64,000 nucleotides of DNA, from contig NZ_SJPG01000001.1 of assembly GCF_007859715.1 (NCBI RefSeq), positions 3,002,728-3,066,727 of the forward strand. Reading direction: 5' to 3'. The translations under genes were made by a program, and so were the position numbers. Origin of the DNA: Rubinisphaera italica. GTDB lineage: Bacteria; Planctomycetota; Planctomycetia; Planctomycetales; Planctomycetaceae. The notes beneath the pieces were generated by a model. The model was not told where the DNA came from and ran no database searches. It was given only the letters and a program-made list of their open reading frames with translations. Positions 28,295 through 37,262 of this stretch are shown here, piece after piece (position 1 is the first letter of the stretch; the number at the start of each line of letters is the position of its first letter).

Positions 28295-30991
28295 ATGCAA
28301 GTATTTCAGTTTCGCTGCCCGAATTGTAAAAAGTCATTGCGAATCCGCATGGATCGTGCCGGTCAGACTGCGCAGTGTCCGAATTCAGACTGCGGCGCCA
28401 AATTGAAACTGCCAACTCTGGAACAGATTGAAGCCAAGCTCAAAATGAAGGCTCTTAACAAAGAGTCATCTTCACAACCTCCGGTGAAACCATCGAAGCA
28501 GACGCCTGTCGCAAAAAAACAATATACAAAGCCTGTTCGAACCAAAAGGCCTGCACCTGAGTTTGCACCGTTACCAAAAACGAGACGGGAACTTCGCTCC
28601 GGCAAGCAATCTGCAACCAAAACCAAAGGTCAAAAAAAATCTGCCAGAAGACTCTGGCCGATTGCGGTCGGTATTGCCGGAGTTGTCGTGCTGGCGTTTG
28701 CCGTCAGTAGTTTTCTGCCTTCCGGGTCAACTGGAGATGTTTCTCCTGGTTCTACTCGCATTTTTGCCGAACAGCAAAATGAGTTTTCGACTAAAGTCAT
28801 CCCGTTTCTGGAAAAATATTGTATCGACTGCCACAGTTCAGATTTTTCTGAGGGGGGTGTCAAATTCGATCAACTAGATCCCGATACCAATCTGCTGGAG
28901 AACCATGAATTCTGGCATCATGCCTATCTGCAGATTTCACTGGGAGCAATGCCACCCTCCGATGCCGAGGCTCCTCCTCAAGCTGAGCGGGAAGCTGTCG
29001 CAAAATGGCTGGATGGTGCAGTCAATCACTTCGATTGTCAGGGGATCAGTAATCCCGGGCATGTGACCGTGCATCGATTGAATCGTTCGGAGTACGACAA
29101 CACAATCCGCGATTTACTGGGCGTCAATCTTGAACTCTCGAAAAACTTTCCAACTGACGATGTCGGCTACGGATTCGATAACATCGGCGATGTGTTAACG
29201 ATCTCTCCGATTCTGATGGAGCGATATCTTTCAGCTGCAGAAACGGCGACCTCAGCTGCGATTGCGTTGCCGGAATCTTTCATTGTCGATCGCAAGTGGA
29301 CTGGAAACGATTTTGTGATCAGTGGTTCTGGCTCAGCCAATTCCAACGAAGTCGGCTTCCCTTCGCGAGGCTCGGCCAAGGCTCGCTTCAAGGCCACTGC
29401 CGCAGGAAAATACGAATTCAGTGTGGTTGTCGCTGCGACTCAGGCGGGCGATGAACTCGCCAAATGTAAGATCTCACTTGACAATTCTAAAATTGAATCC
29501 CACGAAATCCCTGAACATCGAAAATACAAAACGATTGCCTGGTCGCAGGATGTGAAAAAAGGGGATCACGAACTGGATGTCGCGTTTGAAAACGATTTCT
29601 ACGATCCAGATGCGGAAGACCCGAAGCGTCGCGATCGAAATATGTATTTGAAATACGTTGAAATCATTGGCCCGGAAAAAGTGCCTGACTCGGCTTATCC
29701 TGCTTCACATCGCATGATTGTGACCGCCACGCCTTCCGACAAACTGGCCCCTGAGCAAGCGGCATTGCAGGTTATGAAAAAGTTCACTGACCGAGCATTC
29801 CGTCGGCCCGTCACCGATCAGGAATTGACTCGTTATTTGAAAATCTTTGAGCTGGCTCAGTCTCGTAATGAAACGTACGAACGATCGTTGCAGATTGCGA
29901 TTCAAGCCGTGCTGGTTTCGCCCGAGTTTCTGTTCCGTATTGAAAACAAACCAGATAGCAAGAATGCTGTGGCTGTTGAGAATTTCGCGCTCGCCTCACG
30001 AATCTCTTATTTCCTGTGGAGCAGCATGCCGGATGAAGAATTGTTTGAGCTGGCAAAGTCTGGAAAATTGAATCAGGATGAGGTTCTGACCAAACAAGTT
30101 AAACGAATGCTGCTCGATCCAAAGGCCAAGGCTCTCACCGAGAATTTCGTGGGTCAATGGCTGGGACTGCGACAATTGAACGAGCTCTCTCCCGACCCGG
30201 ATATGTTTCCAGAGTTCAACAAAGAACTCGTTCGAGATATGCAGCAGGAAACCGAACTTCTTTTTGCTAACATCCTCGAACGGGATTTAAGCCTTACAGA
30301 ACTTCTAACCGCAGATTACACATTCGTTAACGAAAAACTGGCAAAGTTATACGGAATTGATTCGGTCAAAGGATCCAAATTTCAGCAGGTCAGCCTAAAA
30401 GAAAAACCACGACGAGGATTGATTTCCCATGCTGGTATTTTGACACTGACATCTTTTCCAAACCGAACCTCTCCTGTAAAACGTGGGGAATGGGTACTGG
30501 AAAATATCCTGGCTCAAGATCCTCCCCCTGCTCCCCCCTCAGTTCCATCGTTGGAAGAGACTCAGGCCTCGAATCCAAATCTTTCTTTCCGCGAGCAGTT
30601 AGTTCTTCACCAGAAGGACCCAATTTGCAGTTCGTGCCACAAATTGATGGATGGGATCGGTTTTGGTCTGCAGAATTACGATGCGATTGGACGATGGCGT
30701 GAGGAAGAGGGAGGGCATCCGATTGACTCTCGCGGCGACCTGCCTGATGGGAAATCGTTTAATGGTCCACTGGAATTGATAAAAATTTTGGGACAACGCC
30801 CTGATGAGTTTACCCGTTGTCTTTCAGAAAAAATGTTGACCTATGCCCTGGGGCGTGGTCTACAATGGTATGACCGTTGCACAATTGACGACATTATTAT
30901 GGCAACCCGGAACGATGAATACCGCATCTCCCGTTTGATTGTGGAAATCGTAAAGAGTCCCGCCTTCCGCAAGCAGCAGGTAAGCCACTAA
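28295..30991 (+). CDS. Zinc-ribbon, single-TM, DUF1592/DUF1588-type planctomycete cytochrome protein
   Basis: An 898-residue protein. The N-terminus has a zinc-ribbon-like C8-x2-C11 ... C28-x4-C33 in a basic region. A Lys/Pro-rich linker follows, then one membrane segment at about 123-147, so the N-terminus is probably cytoplasmic. The periplasmic part starts with a PSCyt1 domain carrying C176-x2-C179-H180. DUF1587 (HVTVHRLNRSEYDNTIRDLLG), DUF1595 and DUF1592 (ISYFLWSSMPDEEL) follow, then DUF1588 and DUF1585 with a second C-S-S-C-H haem motif near residue 779. The ATG start is chosen over the TTG six bases earlier. It pairs with the DUF1552 gene downstream, as in other planctomycetes. Confidence 0.88.
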   Translation: MQVFQFRCPNCKKSLRIRMDRAGQTAQCPNSDCGAKLKLPTLEQIEAKLKMKALNKESSSQPPVKPSKQTPVAKKQYTKPVRTKRPAPEFAPLPKTRRELRSGKQSATKTKGQKKSARRLWPIAVGIAGVVVLAFAVSSFLPSGSTGDVSPGSTRIFAEQQNEFSTKVIPFLEKYCIDCHSSDFSEGGVKFDQLDPDTNLLENHEFWHHAYLQISLGAMPPSDAEAPPQAEREAVAKWLDGAVNHFDCQGISNPGHVTVHRLNRSEYDNTIRDLLGVNLELSKNFPTDDVGYGFDNIGDVLTISPILMERYLSAAETATSAAIALPESFIVDRKWTGNDFVISGSGSANSNEVGFPSRGSAKARFKATAAGKYEFSVVVAATQAGDELAKCKISLDNSKIESHEIPEHRKYKTIAWSQDVKKGDHELDVAFENDFYDPDAEDPKRRDRNMYLKYVEIIGPEKVPDSAYPASHRMIVTATPSDKLAPEQAALQVMKKFTDRAFRRPVTDQELTRYLKIFELAQSRNETYERSLQIAIQAVLVSPEFLFRIENKPDSKNAVAVENFALASRISYFLWSSMPDEELFELAKSGKLNQDEVLTKQVKRMLLDPKAKALTENFVGQWLGLRQLNELSPDPDMFPEFNKELVRDMQQETELLFANILERDLSLTELLTADYTFVNEKLAKLYGIDSVKGSKFQQVSLKEKPRRGLISHAGILTLTSFPNRTSPVKRGEWVLENILAQDPPPAPPSVPSLEETQASNPNLSFREQLVLHQKDPICSSCHKLMDGIGFGLQNYDAIGRWREEEGGHPIDSRGDLPDGKSFNGPLELIKILGQRPDEFTRCLSEKMLTYALGRGLQWYDRCTIDDIIMATRNDEYRISRLIVEIVKSPAFRKQQVSH

Positions 30992-31050
30992 TGTCATTTA
31001 GTATCAATGTCTAACAATACTCAAATTGCTTGCGAAAGATTTTAGAACAC

Positions 31051-31132
31051 GGGTGGCGGGGGCGCTCTCGAAGAGAAGCCCCCGACTTATAGAAATTCCG
31101 GGGGCTTCTCTTCGAGAGCGCCCCCGCCGCCC
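31051..31132. repeat. Palindromic repeat, GGTGGCGGGGGCGCTC family, copy 3
   Basis: GGGTGGCGGGGGCGCTCTCG at the left is mirrored by the right GAGAGCGCCCCCGCCGCCC, with inner AAGCCCCCG/CGGGGGCTT blocks. It lies between the DUF1592-type gene and its DUF1552 partner. Confidence 0.8.
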
Positions 31133-31196
31133 AAGGTTATTTGAGTCAGTAAAACAGATAAATTAAACTCGGCTTCTCTACAGAATTGGAAATACA

Positions 31197-32555
31197 ATGA
31201 GTTCAACAACACGACGAAATGTGACCAATTTTCAACTTGATCGCCGCAATTTCATGCGTGGTGCTGGTGTCGTCATGGGATTGCCATGGCTTGAAGCGAT
31301 GATGTCATCAACATCGTTTGCTGCGGCACCAACTGCTGCCGTGCCGACCCGTATGGCGTTTGTGTTTTTTGCCAACGGTGCCATCATGAAAGACTGGACC
31401 GTTAAGGGGGAAGGCAAAGATTTCGAACTCTCCAAAACGTTAAGCTCACTCGCCCCAGTGAAAGATGACTGTCTTTTTCTGTCCGGTTTAACTCACGATA
31501 AAGCCCGCGCCAATGGCGATGGTGGTGGCGATCATGCCCGAAACTCCGCTTCCTTCCTGACGGCTTCTCAACCTCGCAAAACGGGGGGAGCAGATATTCA
31601 GGTTGGTATTTCCGTCGATCAGGTTGCAGCTCAGAAAATTGGAACACAAACTCACCTGCCTTCTCTGGAAATTGGCATCGAAGGGGGACGTCAAGCAGGG
31701 GTTTGCGATTCGGGATACAGCTGTGCTTATCAATCGAATATCGCCTGGAGATCTCCCAATCAGCCCGTAGCTAAAGAAATCAATCCCAAGCTGGCTTTCG
31801 AGCGACTGTTCGGGATGTCGTTGACAGATGTCAAGAAAAGTCAGGATCGTGATTTTTATCGGACCAGTATTCTCGATGCGGTTTCAGAAGATGCCAGTAA
31901 ACTCTCCGGTCGTTTAGGAAAAACGGATCGGCAGAAACTGGATGAGTACTTCACCAGTGTGCGAGAAATTGAACAGCGAATTGGACGAGCCGCTCCTCAG
32001 AAGCGACAATTGCCGCCTGAGTTTGAAATTCCTCAAGGTGTTCCAGCCGATGTGGATGCTCATATTCCTTTGATGTACGACATCCTGACACTCGCTTTCC
32101 AGACAGATTCAACCCGCGTCGCGACATTCATGCTGGCTAATGGGGGCTCGAATCGTACGTACTCTCATTTGAATGTGAAGGGAGCGCATCACCAGTTGTC
32201 TCACCATCGCGACGAAGCCGATAAAGTTGCTGACTTGCAGAAGATCGATCAATATCTGGCCAAAGAATTCGCTCGATTTGTTCAGAAACTCAAAACGATT
32301 CCCGAAGGTGAAGGCACACTGCTCGATCACAGCATGATCCTCTACGGCAGTGGAATCAGCGATGCCAATCGTCATCGTCATGAAGACTTGCCAATTGTGA
32401 TCGCAGGTAAAGCCTCTGGAAAATTGCAAACCGGACGGCATCTGGTTTATGAAAAAGAAACCCCGATGGCGAATCTGTACTTGTCGATGCTCGATCGAAT
32501 GGGGACTCCCATCGATGCCTTCGGTGACAGCACGGGACGACTGACGAATTTGTAA
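31197..32555 (+). CDS. DUF1552 secreted protein with Tat-type signal
   Basis: A 452-residue protein with D-R-R-N-F-M-R-G at about 16-23 followed by a hydrophobic stretch, a twin-arginine export signal. The body matches DUF1552: RMAFVFFANGAIMKDW near the mature start, GDHARNSASFLTASQPRKT, and MILYGSGISDANRHRHEDLP near the C-terminus. The fold of this family is alkaline-phosphatase-like with His/Asp residues, but its substrate is unknown. It follows the DUF1592-type gene, its usual partner, so the two likely act together in the periplasm. Confidence 0.9.
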   Translation: MSSTTRRNVTNFQLDRRNFMRGAGVVMGLPWLEAMMSSTSFAAAPTAAVPTRMAFVFFANGAIMKDWTVKGEGKDFELSKTLSSLAPVKDDCLFLSGLTHDKARANGDGGGDHARNSASFLTASQPRKTGGADIQVGISVDQVAAQKIGTQTHLPSLEIGIEGGRQAGVCDSGYSCAYQSNIAWRSPNQPVAKEINPKLAFERLFGMSLTDVKKSQDRDFYRTSILDAVSEDASKLSGRLGKTDRQKLDEYFTSVREIEQRIGRAAPQKRQLPPEFEIPQGVPADVDAHIPLMYDILTLAFQTDSTRVATFMLANGGSNRTYSHLNVKGAHHQLSHHRDEADKVADLQKIDQYLAKEFARFVQKLKTIPEGEGTLLDHSMILYGSGISDANRHRHEDLPIVIAGKASGKLQTGRHLVYEKETPMANLYLSMLDRMGTPIDAFGDSTGRLTNL

Positions 32556-32572
32556 ACCTAATATGCGGGAAA

Positions 32573-32602
32573 ACTGGGGCTCCGCTTCTCTGCGACCCCA
32601 GT
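32573..32602. repeat. Short GC-rich hairpin
   Basis: ACTGGGG (32573-32579) pairs with CCCCAGT (32596-32602). No T-run follows, so a terminator role is weak; it resembles other short palindromes scattered through this window. Confidence 0.5.
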
Positions 32603-32658
32603 CACCACCCTGCTTTCATTTTTCTCTATGCTGATCGTCTCATCTCAAAGAGTTTCGT

Positions 32659-33828
32659 ATGGGACGTTTATTATTGCTGGCCTGGAAACATGCTCGTTTT
32701 CGCTGGGTACGGACTTGCCTGTTGATCTCAGGTTTGAGTCTGGCGATTTCGATACCGCTGGCCACTTCGCTAATGACTGGCTCGATTGAATCGAGTTTGC
32801 TGAGTCGGGCTGAGCAGGTGCCCTTTGTGGTCGGGCCTCCCGGCAGTGCCGATGAACTGGTTGTGAATACGTTGTATTTCAGGCCGCGCGAGAATGGCCT
32901 GCTCGATTATGATGTCCTGGAGAAGGTCGAACAGGATCATCTCGTCTCTGCCATTCCGATTCATTTAAGGCACACTTCTCATCATTTTCCAATCGTAGGA
33001 ACTTCACGCGATTATTTTCTAAAGCACAACCATGCGGTTCAGGGGAAGCTCTTTGAGCGAATTGGCGATTGTGTGCTCGGTGCTGAAGTAGCTCGCCAAC
33101 TCGGTTTATCAATCGGTGATTCACTATTGAGCGATAGTGATTCCTACCTGAATCCGACGGGAGCCCTACCGCTACGGATGCGGATTGTTGGAATCCTGAA
33201 AGCTTCTCACAGTCCCGATGACCGGGCTGTGTTTGTCGATTTGAAAACGGGTTGGTTGCTCGATGGAATTGGTCATGGTCATGCGGCTGCTCTGCATTCC
33301 TCTGAAAATGAGGAGACTCAAATCAGTGCTGCTCATGGTGATCTGACTGCAGGCGGCGTCAGTTATCTGGAAGTGACAGATGAGAACTATCAGAGCTTTC
33401 ATTTTCACGGAAATCAGGATGAATTCCCAATCACTTCCCTGCTTGTCTATCCAGAAAGTGAACGAAGTGGAATTATCTGGGAAGGTCGGCTCGCGGAAGA
33501 CCAGTCGTTATTGACGGTCCGTCCAGTCGATGTCATTCGGGATTTGCTGGGAGTGCTCGTCAATATTCAGCAACTCGTCAATACAATCGCGTTGATACTG
33601 GGAATCATTGTTTCCGTGCTGTTTGCGGTCATCGTGGCTTTCTCACTCCAGTTACGCCAGGCAGAAATGCAAACTCTCGATGCATTGGGAGCCAGTCGAT
33701 TCCTGCGTGTGCAGTTAATCTGTTACGATTTGTTCCTCATTGTATTGCTCACATTACCGATCTCGGCGTTTCTATCTTATGGCATGATTGCAATTTTTCG
33801 ACCTTGGATTGAGCAGATTCTGCTATGA
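32659..33828 (+). CDS. FtsX/MacB-type ABC transporter permease subunit
   Basis: A 389-residue integral membrane protein. One membrane segment at about 18-38 is followed by a large periplasmic MacB-like domain. Three closely spaced C-terminal segments form the FtsX domain (about 300-389, with LGIIVSVLFAVIVAFSLQ and EMQTLDALGASR, the coupling-helix region). Such subunits use a separate ATPase for mechanotransmission rather than transport. No ATPase gene is next to it, so the partner must be encoded elsewhere. Confidence 0.85.
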   Translation: MGRLLLLAWKHARFRWVRTCLLISGLSLAISIPLATSLMTGSIESSLLSRAEQVPFVVGPPGSADELVVNTLYFRPRENGLLDYDVLEKVEQDHLVSAIPIHLRHTSHHFPIVGTSRDYFLKHNHAVQGKLFERIGDCVLGAEVARQLGLSIGDSLLSDSDSYLNPTGALPLRMRIVGILKASHSPDDRAVFVDLKTGWLLDGIGHGHAAALHSSENEETQISAAHGDLTAGGVSYLEVTDENYQSFHFHGNQDEFPITSLLVYPESERSGIIWEGRLAEDQSLLTVRPVDVIRDLLGVLVNIQQLVNTIALILGIIVSVLFAVIVAFSLQLRQAEMQTLDALGASRFLRVQLICYDLFLIVLLTLPISAFLSYGMIAIFRPWIEQILL

Positions 33829-33893
33829 TAGCAAATCCTGCATTCTTACTTTTGCGATGATTTTGACAATGTTATTTAACGGTGAATTTAAAA

Positions 33894-34688
33894 ATGGAGC
33901 TGAGAGAATTTGCTGAGACGGTTTTACTGCAGCCCGATCTCGACCTGAAAATATCGGTCGGTGATGGTGATTGGACGGATGAAAGCCCAGGAGTAGCTCT
34001 TCGCGTTCCAGAACCAATGCGAAGTGCTTCTCTGCAGTTCGCTCTTCCTCGCGCTGCACCGGCGATGCCCAAGTTTGGGGGATTACACGAACCGGAACGA
34101 CGGGCGATTGCTCATCACATCATGGCTAATCATGAATTGCAGGCATTGGAAGCGATGGCCTGGACGTTACTCGCTTTTCCTGATGCCCCTCAGGAATTTC
34201 GCATTGGTATGGCAGACATAATGAGGGATGAACAGCGGCACACTCGGATGCATGCCGAACGGGCTGCGAAGCTGGGAGTTGAGTTTGGATCGCTACCGGT
34301 CAATTGCTACATCTGGAAGAAGGTGCAGGAGTTTCAATCGGTTCTTGATTATGTCGCCGGGTTACCTCTTGTTTTTGAAGGAGCCAATCTGGATCACACT
34401 TTAGAATTTGCTCAGGCATTTTCCGATGTCGGAGACGAACGCAGTGCGGCATTGATGCGAGTGATTCATCGTGATGAAATTGAGCATGTTCGATTTGGGT
34501 GGGCATGGATGAATCGTCTGGCCGAAGAGAATGAACAGATTTGGGATGTCTGGATGAAACATTTGCACTGGCCGCTCAGACCACTCAAAGCCAAGGGGGA
34601 ACAGTTCCAGCGGGAGGCGAGACTTGCAGCAGGGATGAGTGAAGAGTTTGTGGATCAGCTGGAAAATTTCAGGAGTGAGGATGAGTGA
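33894..34688 (+). CDS. DUF455 ferritin-like protein
   Basis: A 264-residue all-helical protein of the DUF455 group in the ferritin-like superfamily. Ligand-type motifs for a di-iron site are seen: NHELQALEAM, MRDEQRHTRMH, FEGANLDHTLEF and VIHRDEIEHVRFGWAWM. Relatives include MiaE-like hydroxylases, but no tRNA-modification role can be claimed here. The ATG at 33894 is preferred over a GTG at 33882 because GGTGA lies at a suitable distance. It follows the FtsX-type permease by 65 bases. Confidence 0.82.
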   Translation: MELREFAETVLLQPDLDLKISVGDGDWTDESPGVALRVPEPMRSASLQFALPRAAPAMPKFGGLHEPERRAIAHHIMANHELQALEAMAWTLLAFPDAPQEFRIGMADIMRDEQRHTRMHAERAAKLGVEFGSLPVNCYIWKKVQEFQSVLDYVAGLPLVFEGANLDHTLEFAQAFSDVGDERSAALMRVIHRDEIEHVRFGWAWMNRLAEENEQIWDVWMKHLHWPLRPLKAKGEQFQREARLAAGMSEEFVDQLENFRSEDE

Positions 34689-34705
34689 TAACTAGGATAC
34701 GTTTT

Positions 34706-34740
34706 GAAACCACGGATGGACACGGATGATCACGGATTTT
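34706..34740. repeat. Single arm of the ACGGATGGACACGGAT family
   Basis: ACCACGGATGGACACGGATG followed by ATCACGGAT matches the left arm at 2874, including the third CACGGAT unit. No mirrored arm is nearby. Confidence 0.75.
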
Positions 34741-34768
34741 CAGAGTTCGTATATTATTGTATGGACGT

Positions 34769-34797
34769 CGTCCCCTCGCTGACGCTTCGAGTTAAGA
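34769..34797. repeat. 29-bp dispersed repeat (CGTCCCCTCGCTGACGCTTC), copy 1
   Basis: This 29-base stretch matches 37154-37182 with one difference. The two copies flank the HEAT lipoprotein gene in the same orientation. Confidence 0.75.
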
Positions 34798-34806
34798 AAC
34801 AGAAAT

Positions 34807-34840
34807 AAAAAAACGGCGTGCTTGTTGGCACGCCGTTTTT
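34807..34840 (-). terminator. Intrinsic terminator of the HEAT lipoprotein gene
   Basis: AAAAAAACGGCGTGC, a short loop and GCACGCCGTTTTT give a strong stem with A- and T-runs on both sides. It is 24 bases past the minus-strand stop codon and could also stop plus-strand transcription. Confidence 0.85.
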
Positions 34841-34863
34841 GAATTGATGGTTATCCGCAACTA

Positions 34864-36723
34864 CTATTTTTCGTACAGACATTCCAGAGCGATGTTAGCA
34901 GCATCGCGAACTTCCGGAGCGGCATGAGCCGAGATGAACTGCAGTTCTGCCACAACGATGTCAGGAGTTTCTCCCAAGCCACCGAGTGAAAGAGCCGAGG
35001 CACATCGCACCTGATCATCGATATCCCGCAAGCCACATCGCAAGGCTTCGATGGCATATGGTTTAAGTTTTCCAGTGACTGATCCCAAAGTATGGGCAGT
35101 CAACCAGCGAACCTGAACATCTTTGTTTCGCATCATCGCTGTGAGACGAAACATCGCATCGACATGCTCAGGATTATGCTTGAGCAGTGCTTCAGAGATA
35201 TAGAGACTGGAAAGCCCATCGGCACTCACAAGAGCCGTTTCGAGGATTGGAACAATCGTCTCAGATTGTCTCGACATATCTCCCAGATACATCGCTGATA
35301 ACTGAACCGCTTTCTGATCATCGCAAGTGACGACTTCTCCCAGAGTTTTCGTCACTTCATCGATGGACTGATTCCAATGATACAAAGTGCAGGCGGCATG
35401 AGCCCGGACATTCGGATCGGAATCATTCATCATCTCGGCAATGACATCGGATAACAGGACGGAATCCCCCCCCCGTTCGTAAGCCCGACGCAACCCTTGA
35501 ATTCGCAGGTTGGTCTCATCGCTGGTCAGCAATTCTGCGATTTGCTTAATTTCTGCAGAACTGGAGGCCGTTTCCGGTTTACGTTTGACTGCTGAAAGTG
35601 CTCCGGCATTTCTCCAACTGGTATCCCCGAGTGCTTCATCAAGCAGGTGCAGAATGTCGTTGGATATTGCAGGAGTTGTCGCAACCGCAGTTTTCTTCTC
35701 TGGTTTAGTAGATTCTGCTTTTGCAACTTCAACTTCAACTTCGATTGCTTCAGAGTCAACGGAGTCATCAATGACGAGCTTGGCTGTGGACTCACTCACC
35801 TCTGCAGTATCCTCGACAGCGAACGCTTCTTCTGGAGTCGTCTCATCTTTGGATTCGGCGACATCACTTGTCACTGGCTCATTGGTCCAGGCAAATTCTT
35901 CATTTGATTTTTCTGCAGCTTTTGCCACTGCAGCAGCCACTTCGGTATTGGCCCATTCAGGCATTGAACCAGCATCAGCCAGAATTTCTTCAGAGACCTT
36001 GGTCGATTCGCTAACTTTTTCAGAAACTTTTTCTGCAAGTTCCTGCTTCTTGACCGACGCGTCTGCATATGAGGCCAGATCGAACGCCACATCGATTTCG
36101 GAACTGTCCTCAACTTCTGCCTGTTCAATTTTCGCTGAATTTTCCAGCATTTCTGCAATAAATTCTTCACTTTCGGCTACAGGAGCAGATTCGGGCTTAG
36201 ATTCGATTAGCTCTGCAATTTGCTTTGACAAGGCATCTGCATCGGAGACAGACTCTCCGAGTTGACCATCAGCCGCTGTTGGAATATCCAACTCAGCTGT
36301 TTGTTTGGCTGCAGAAGTGGCTTCGTCGAGAAGATTCTGCTCTCGAGATTTCTCTTCTAATTTCGCCTTTTTACTGTCTGTGCGTTTGACCCAATTTACA
36401 AAGCGGGTGAAACGCCCTGGCTTTTCGGCTTCGGCTTCGGTTGCAGTTTCCTTCTCAGGCTCAGGTTCTGGTGCTGTCGTGACCAGGGGCTCTTCAATCG
36501 TACGACTGAGAGTGGCTTCACGAACAACGATTTCTTCCTCGTTCGTGACAACGCTTTCCAAGCCTTCCGAGAGTTTCGTTTCTTCAGCCGATTCGGTGAG
36601 ATTCTCAGCTGGCACAACAGGCTTCTGGCCCAGAATGCTTTCTTTAAATGATGGTCCCATTTGACAGCCCGTCAGGGATGCTGTCATTAAGCCACATGTC
36701 AGATAGGTTCGAATCTTCGACAT
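34864..36723 (-). CDS. HEAT-repeat lipoprotein with long acidic linker
   Basis: A 619-residue protein. The signal peptide ends in a lipobox, L-T-G-C20, so Cys20 would be lipidated. Residues of about 30-380 are Ala/Glu/Ser/Lys-rich and low in complexity, likely extended or disordered. Residues of about 385-619 form HEAT-like helical repeats (DPNVRAHAACTLYHW, DVQVRWLTAHTLGSV, DDQVRCASALSLGGLG, APEVRDAANIALECLY), a protein-binding solenoid. No enzyme motif is seen. It probably acts as an outer-membrane-tethered scaffold, which is inference. The opposite strand has long open frames caused by this composition. Confidence 0.85.
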   Translation of the reverse strand: MSKIRTYLTCGLMTASLTGCQMGPSFKESILGQKPVVPAENLTESAEETKLSEGLESVVTNEEEIVVREATLSRTIEEPLVTTAPEPEPEKETATEAEAEKPGRFTRFVNWVKRTDSKKAKLEEKSREQNLLDEATSAAKQTAELDIPTAADGQLGESVSDADALSKQIAELIESKPESAPVAESEEFIAEMLENSAKIEQAEVEDSSEIDVAFDLASYADASVKKQELAEKVSEKVSESTKVSEEILADAGSMPEWANTEVAAAVAKAAEKSNEEFAWTNEPVTSDVAESKDETTPEEAFAVEDTAEVSESTAKLVIDDSVDSEAIEVEVEVAKAESTKPEKKTAVATTPAISNDILHLLDEALGDTSWRNAGALSAVKRKPETASSSAEIKQIAELLTSDETNLRIQGLRRAYERGGDSVLLSDVIAEMMNDSDPNVRAHAACTLYHWNQSIDEVTKTLGEVVTCDDQKAVQLSAMYLGDMSRQSETIVPILETALVSADGLSSLYISEALLKHNPEHVDAMFRLTAMMRNKDVQVRWLTAHTLGSVTGKLKPYAIEALRCGLRDIDDQVRCASALSLGGLGETPDIVVAELQFISAHAAPEVRDAANIALECLYEK

Positions 36724-37262
36724 CGTATGAATCCTTCCGTGATGTCTCGCAAAGGTCGAGCCGAGTCTTACTTCCGTGTTTTTGACTCCGACTCATAATG
36801 AAAGCTTACGAATTGCATTTCGAACTCTTCGAAATCAGCCCGACCCGTAAGCATCATCATTCTTATCGAACCAGAATGGCCCCGACTTTTAGCATTTCGG
36901 GGAGAACCGAACATCTCAGCCTATTCCTCCCTGTTTAACATTCAGGGAACTGCACTCAAATTTCTGTGAAATTTGACAGACTTGGGCGGTTGCAAGAAAA
37001 GCGAATTTCATTGCTTCACCAATATAAAGGGGGTTCTGCAGTCAGATGGGCATCAAACTTCAGCAAGAAGCTGGATTTGTCCTTGCCGCACATTGCAGAA
37101 AATGACATCGACGATATGACTACCAGAGATTGACCGAATTGCTAATCGAAAGCCGTCCCCTCGCTGACGCTTCGGGTTAAGATACGTAAGCGATGGCGAA
37201 CTCTAGTAATCGCTATTTTGTATCTGGAGTTTCGCTAAACTCTAGAAATAAGCGATAATTCT
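36724..37262. other. Intergenic region with small hairpins
   Basis: 540 bases upstream of the HEAT gene hold no gene. They contain the near-palindrome ATTTCGAACTCTTCGAAAT near 36819 inside GCTTAC...GTAAGC arms. A copy of the 29-bp repeat is at 37154-37182. No promoter could be chosen with confidence. Confidence 0.4.
37154..37182. repeat. 29-bp dispersed repeat (CGTCCCCTCGCTGACGCTTC), copy 2
   Basis: It matches 34769-34797 at 28 of 29 bases; the single change is A to G after CTTCG. Confidence 0.75.

Noticed and set aside
32573..32602. Terminator after the DUF1552 gene
   Set aside because: The hairpin lacks a following T-run, so it is listed only as a short palindrome.
35510..36265. 251-residue open frame on the plus strand inside the HEAT lipoprotein gene
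   Set aside because: It mirrors the low-complexity Glu/Ala/Ser region in the opposite frame and gives a Ser/Ala-rich product with no domain; the minus-strand gene has a lipobox, HEAT repeats and a terminator.
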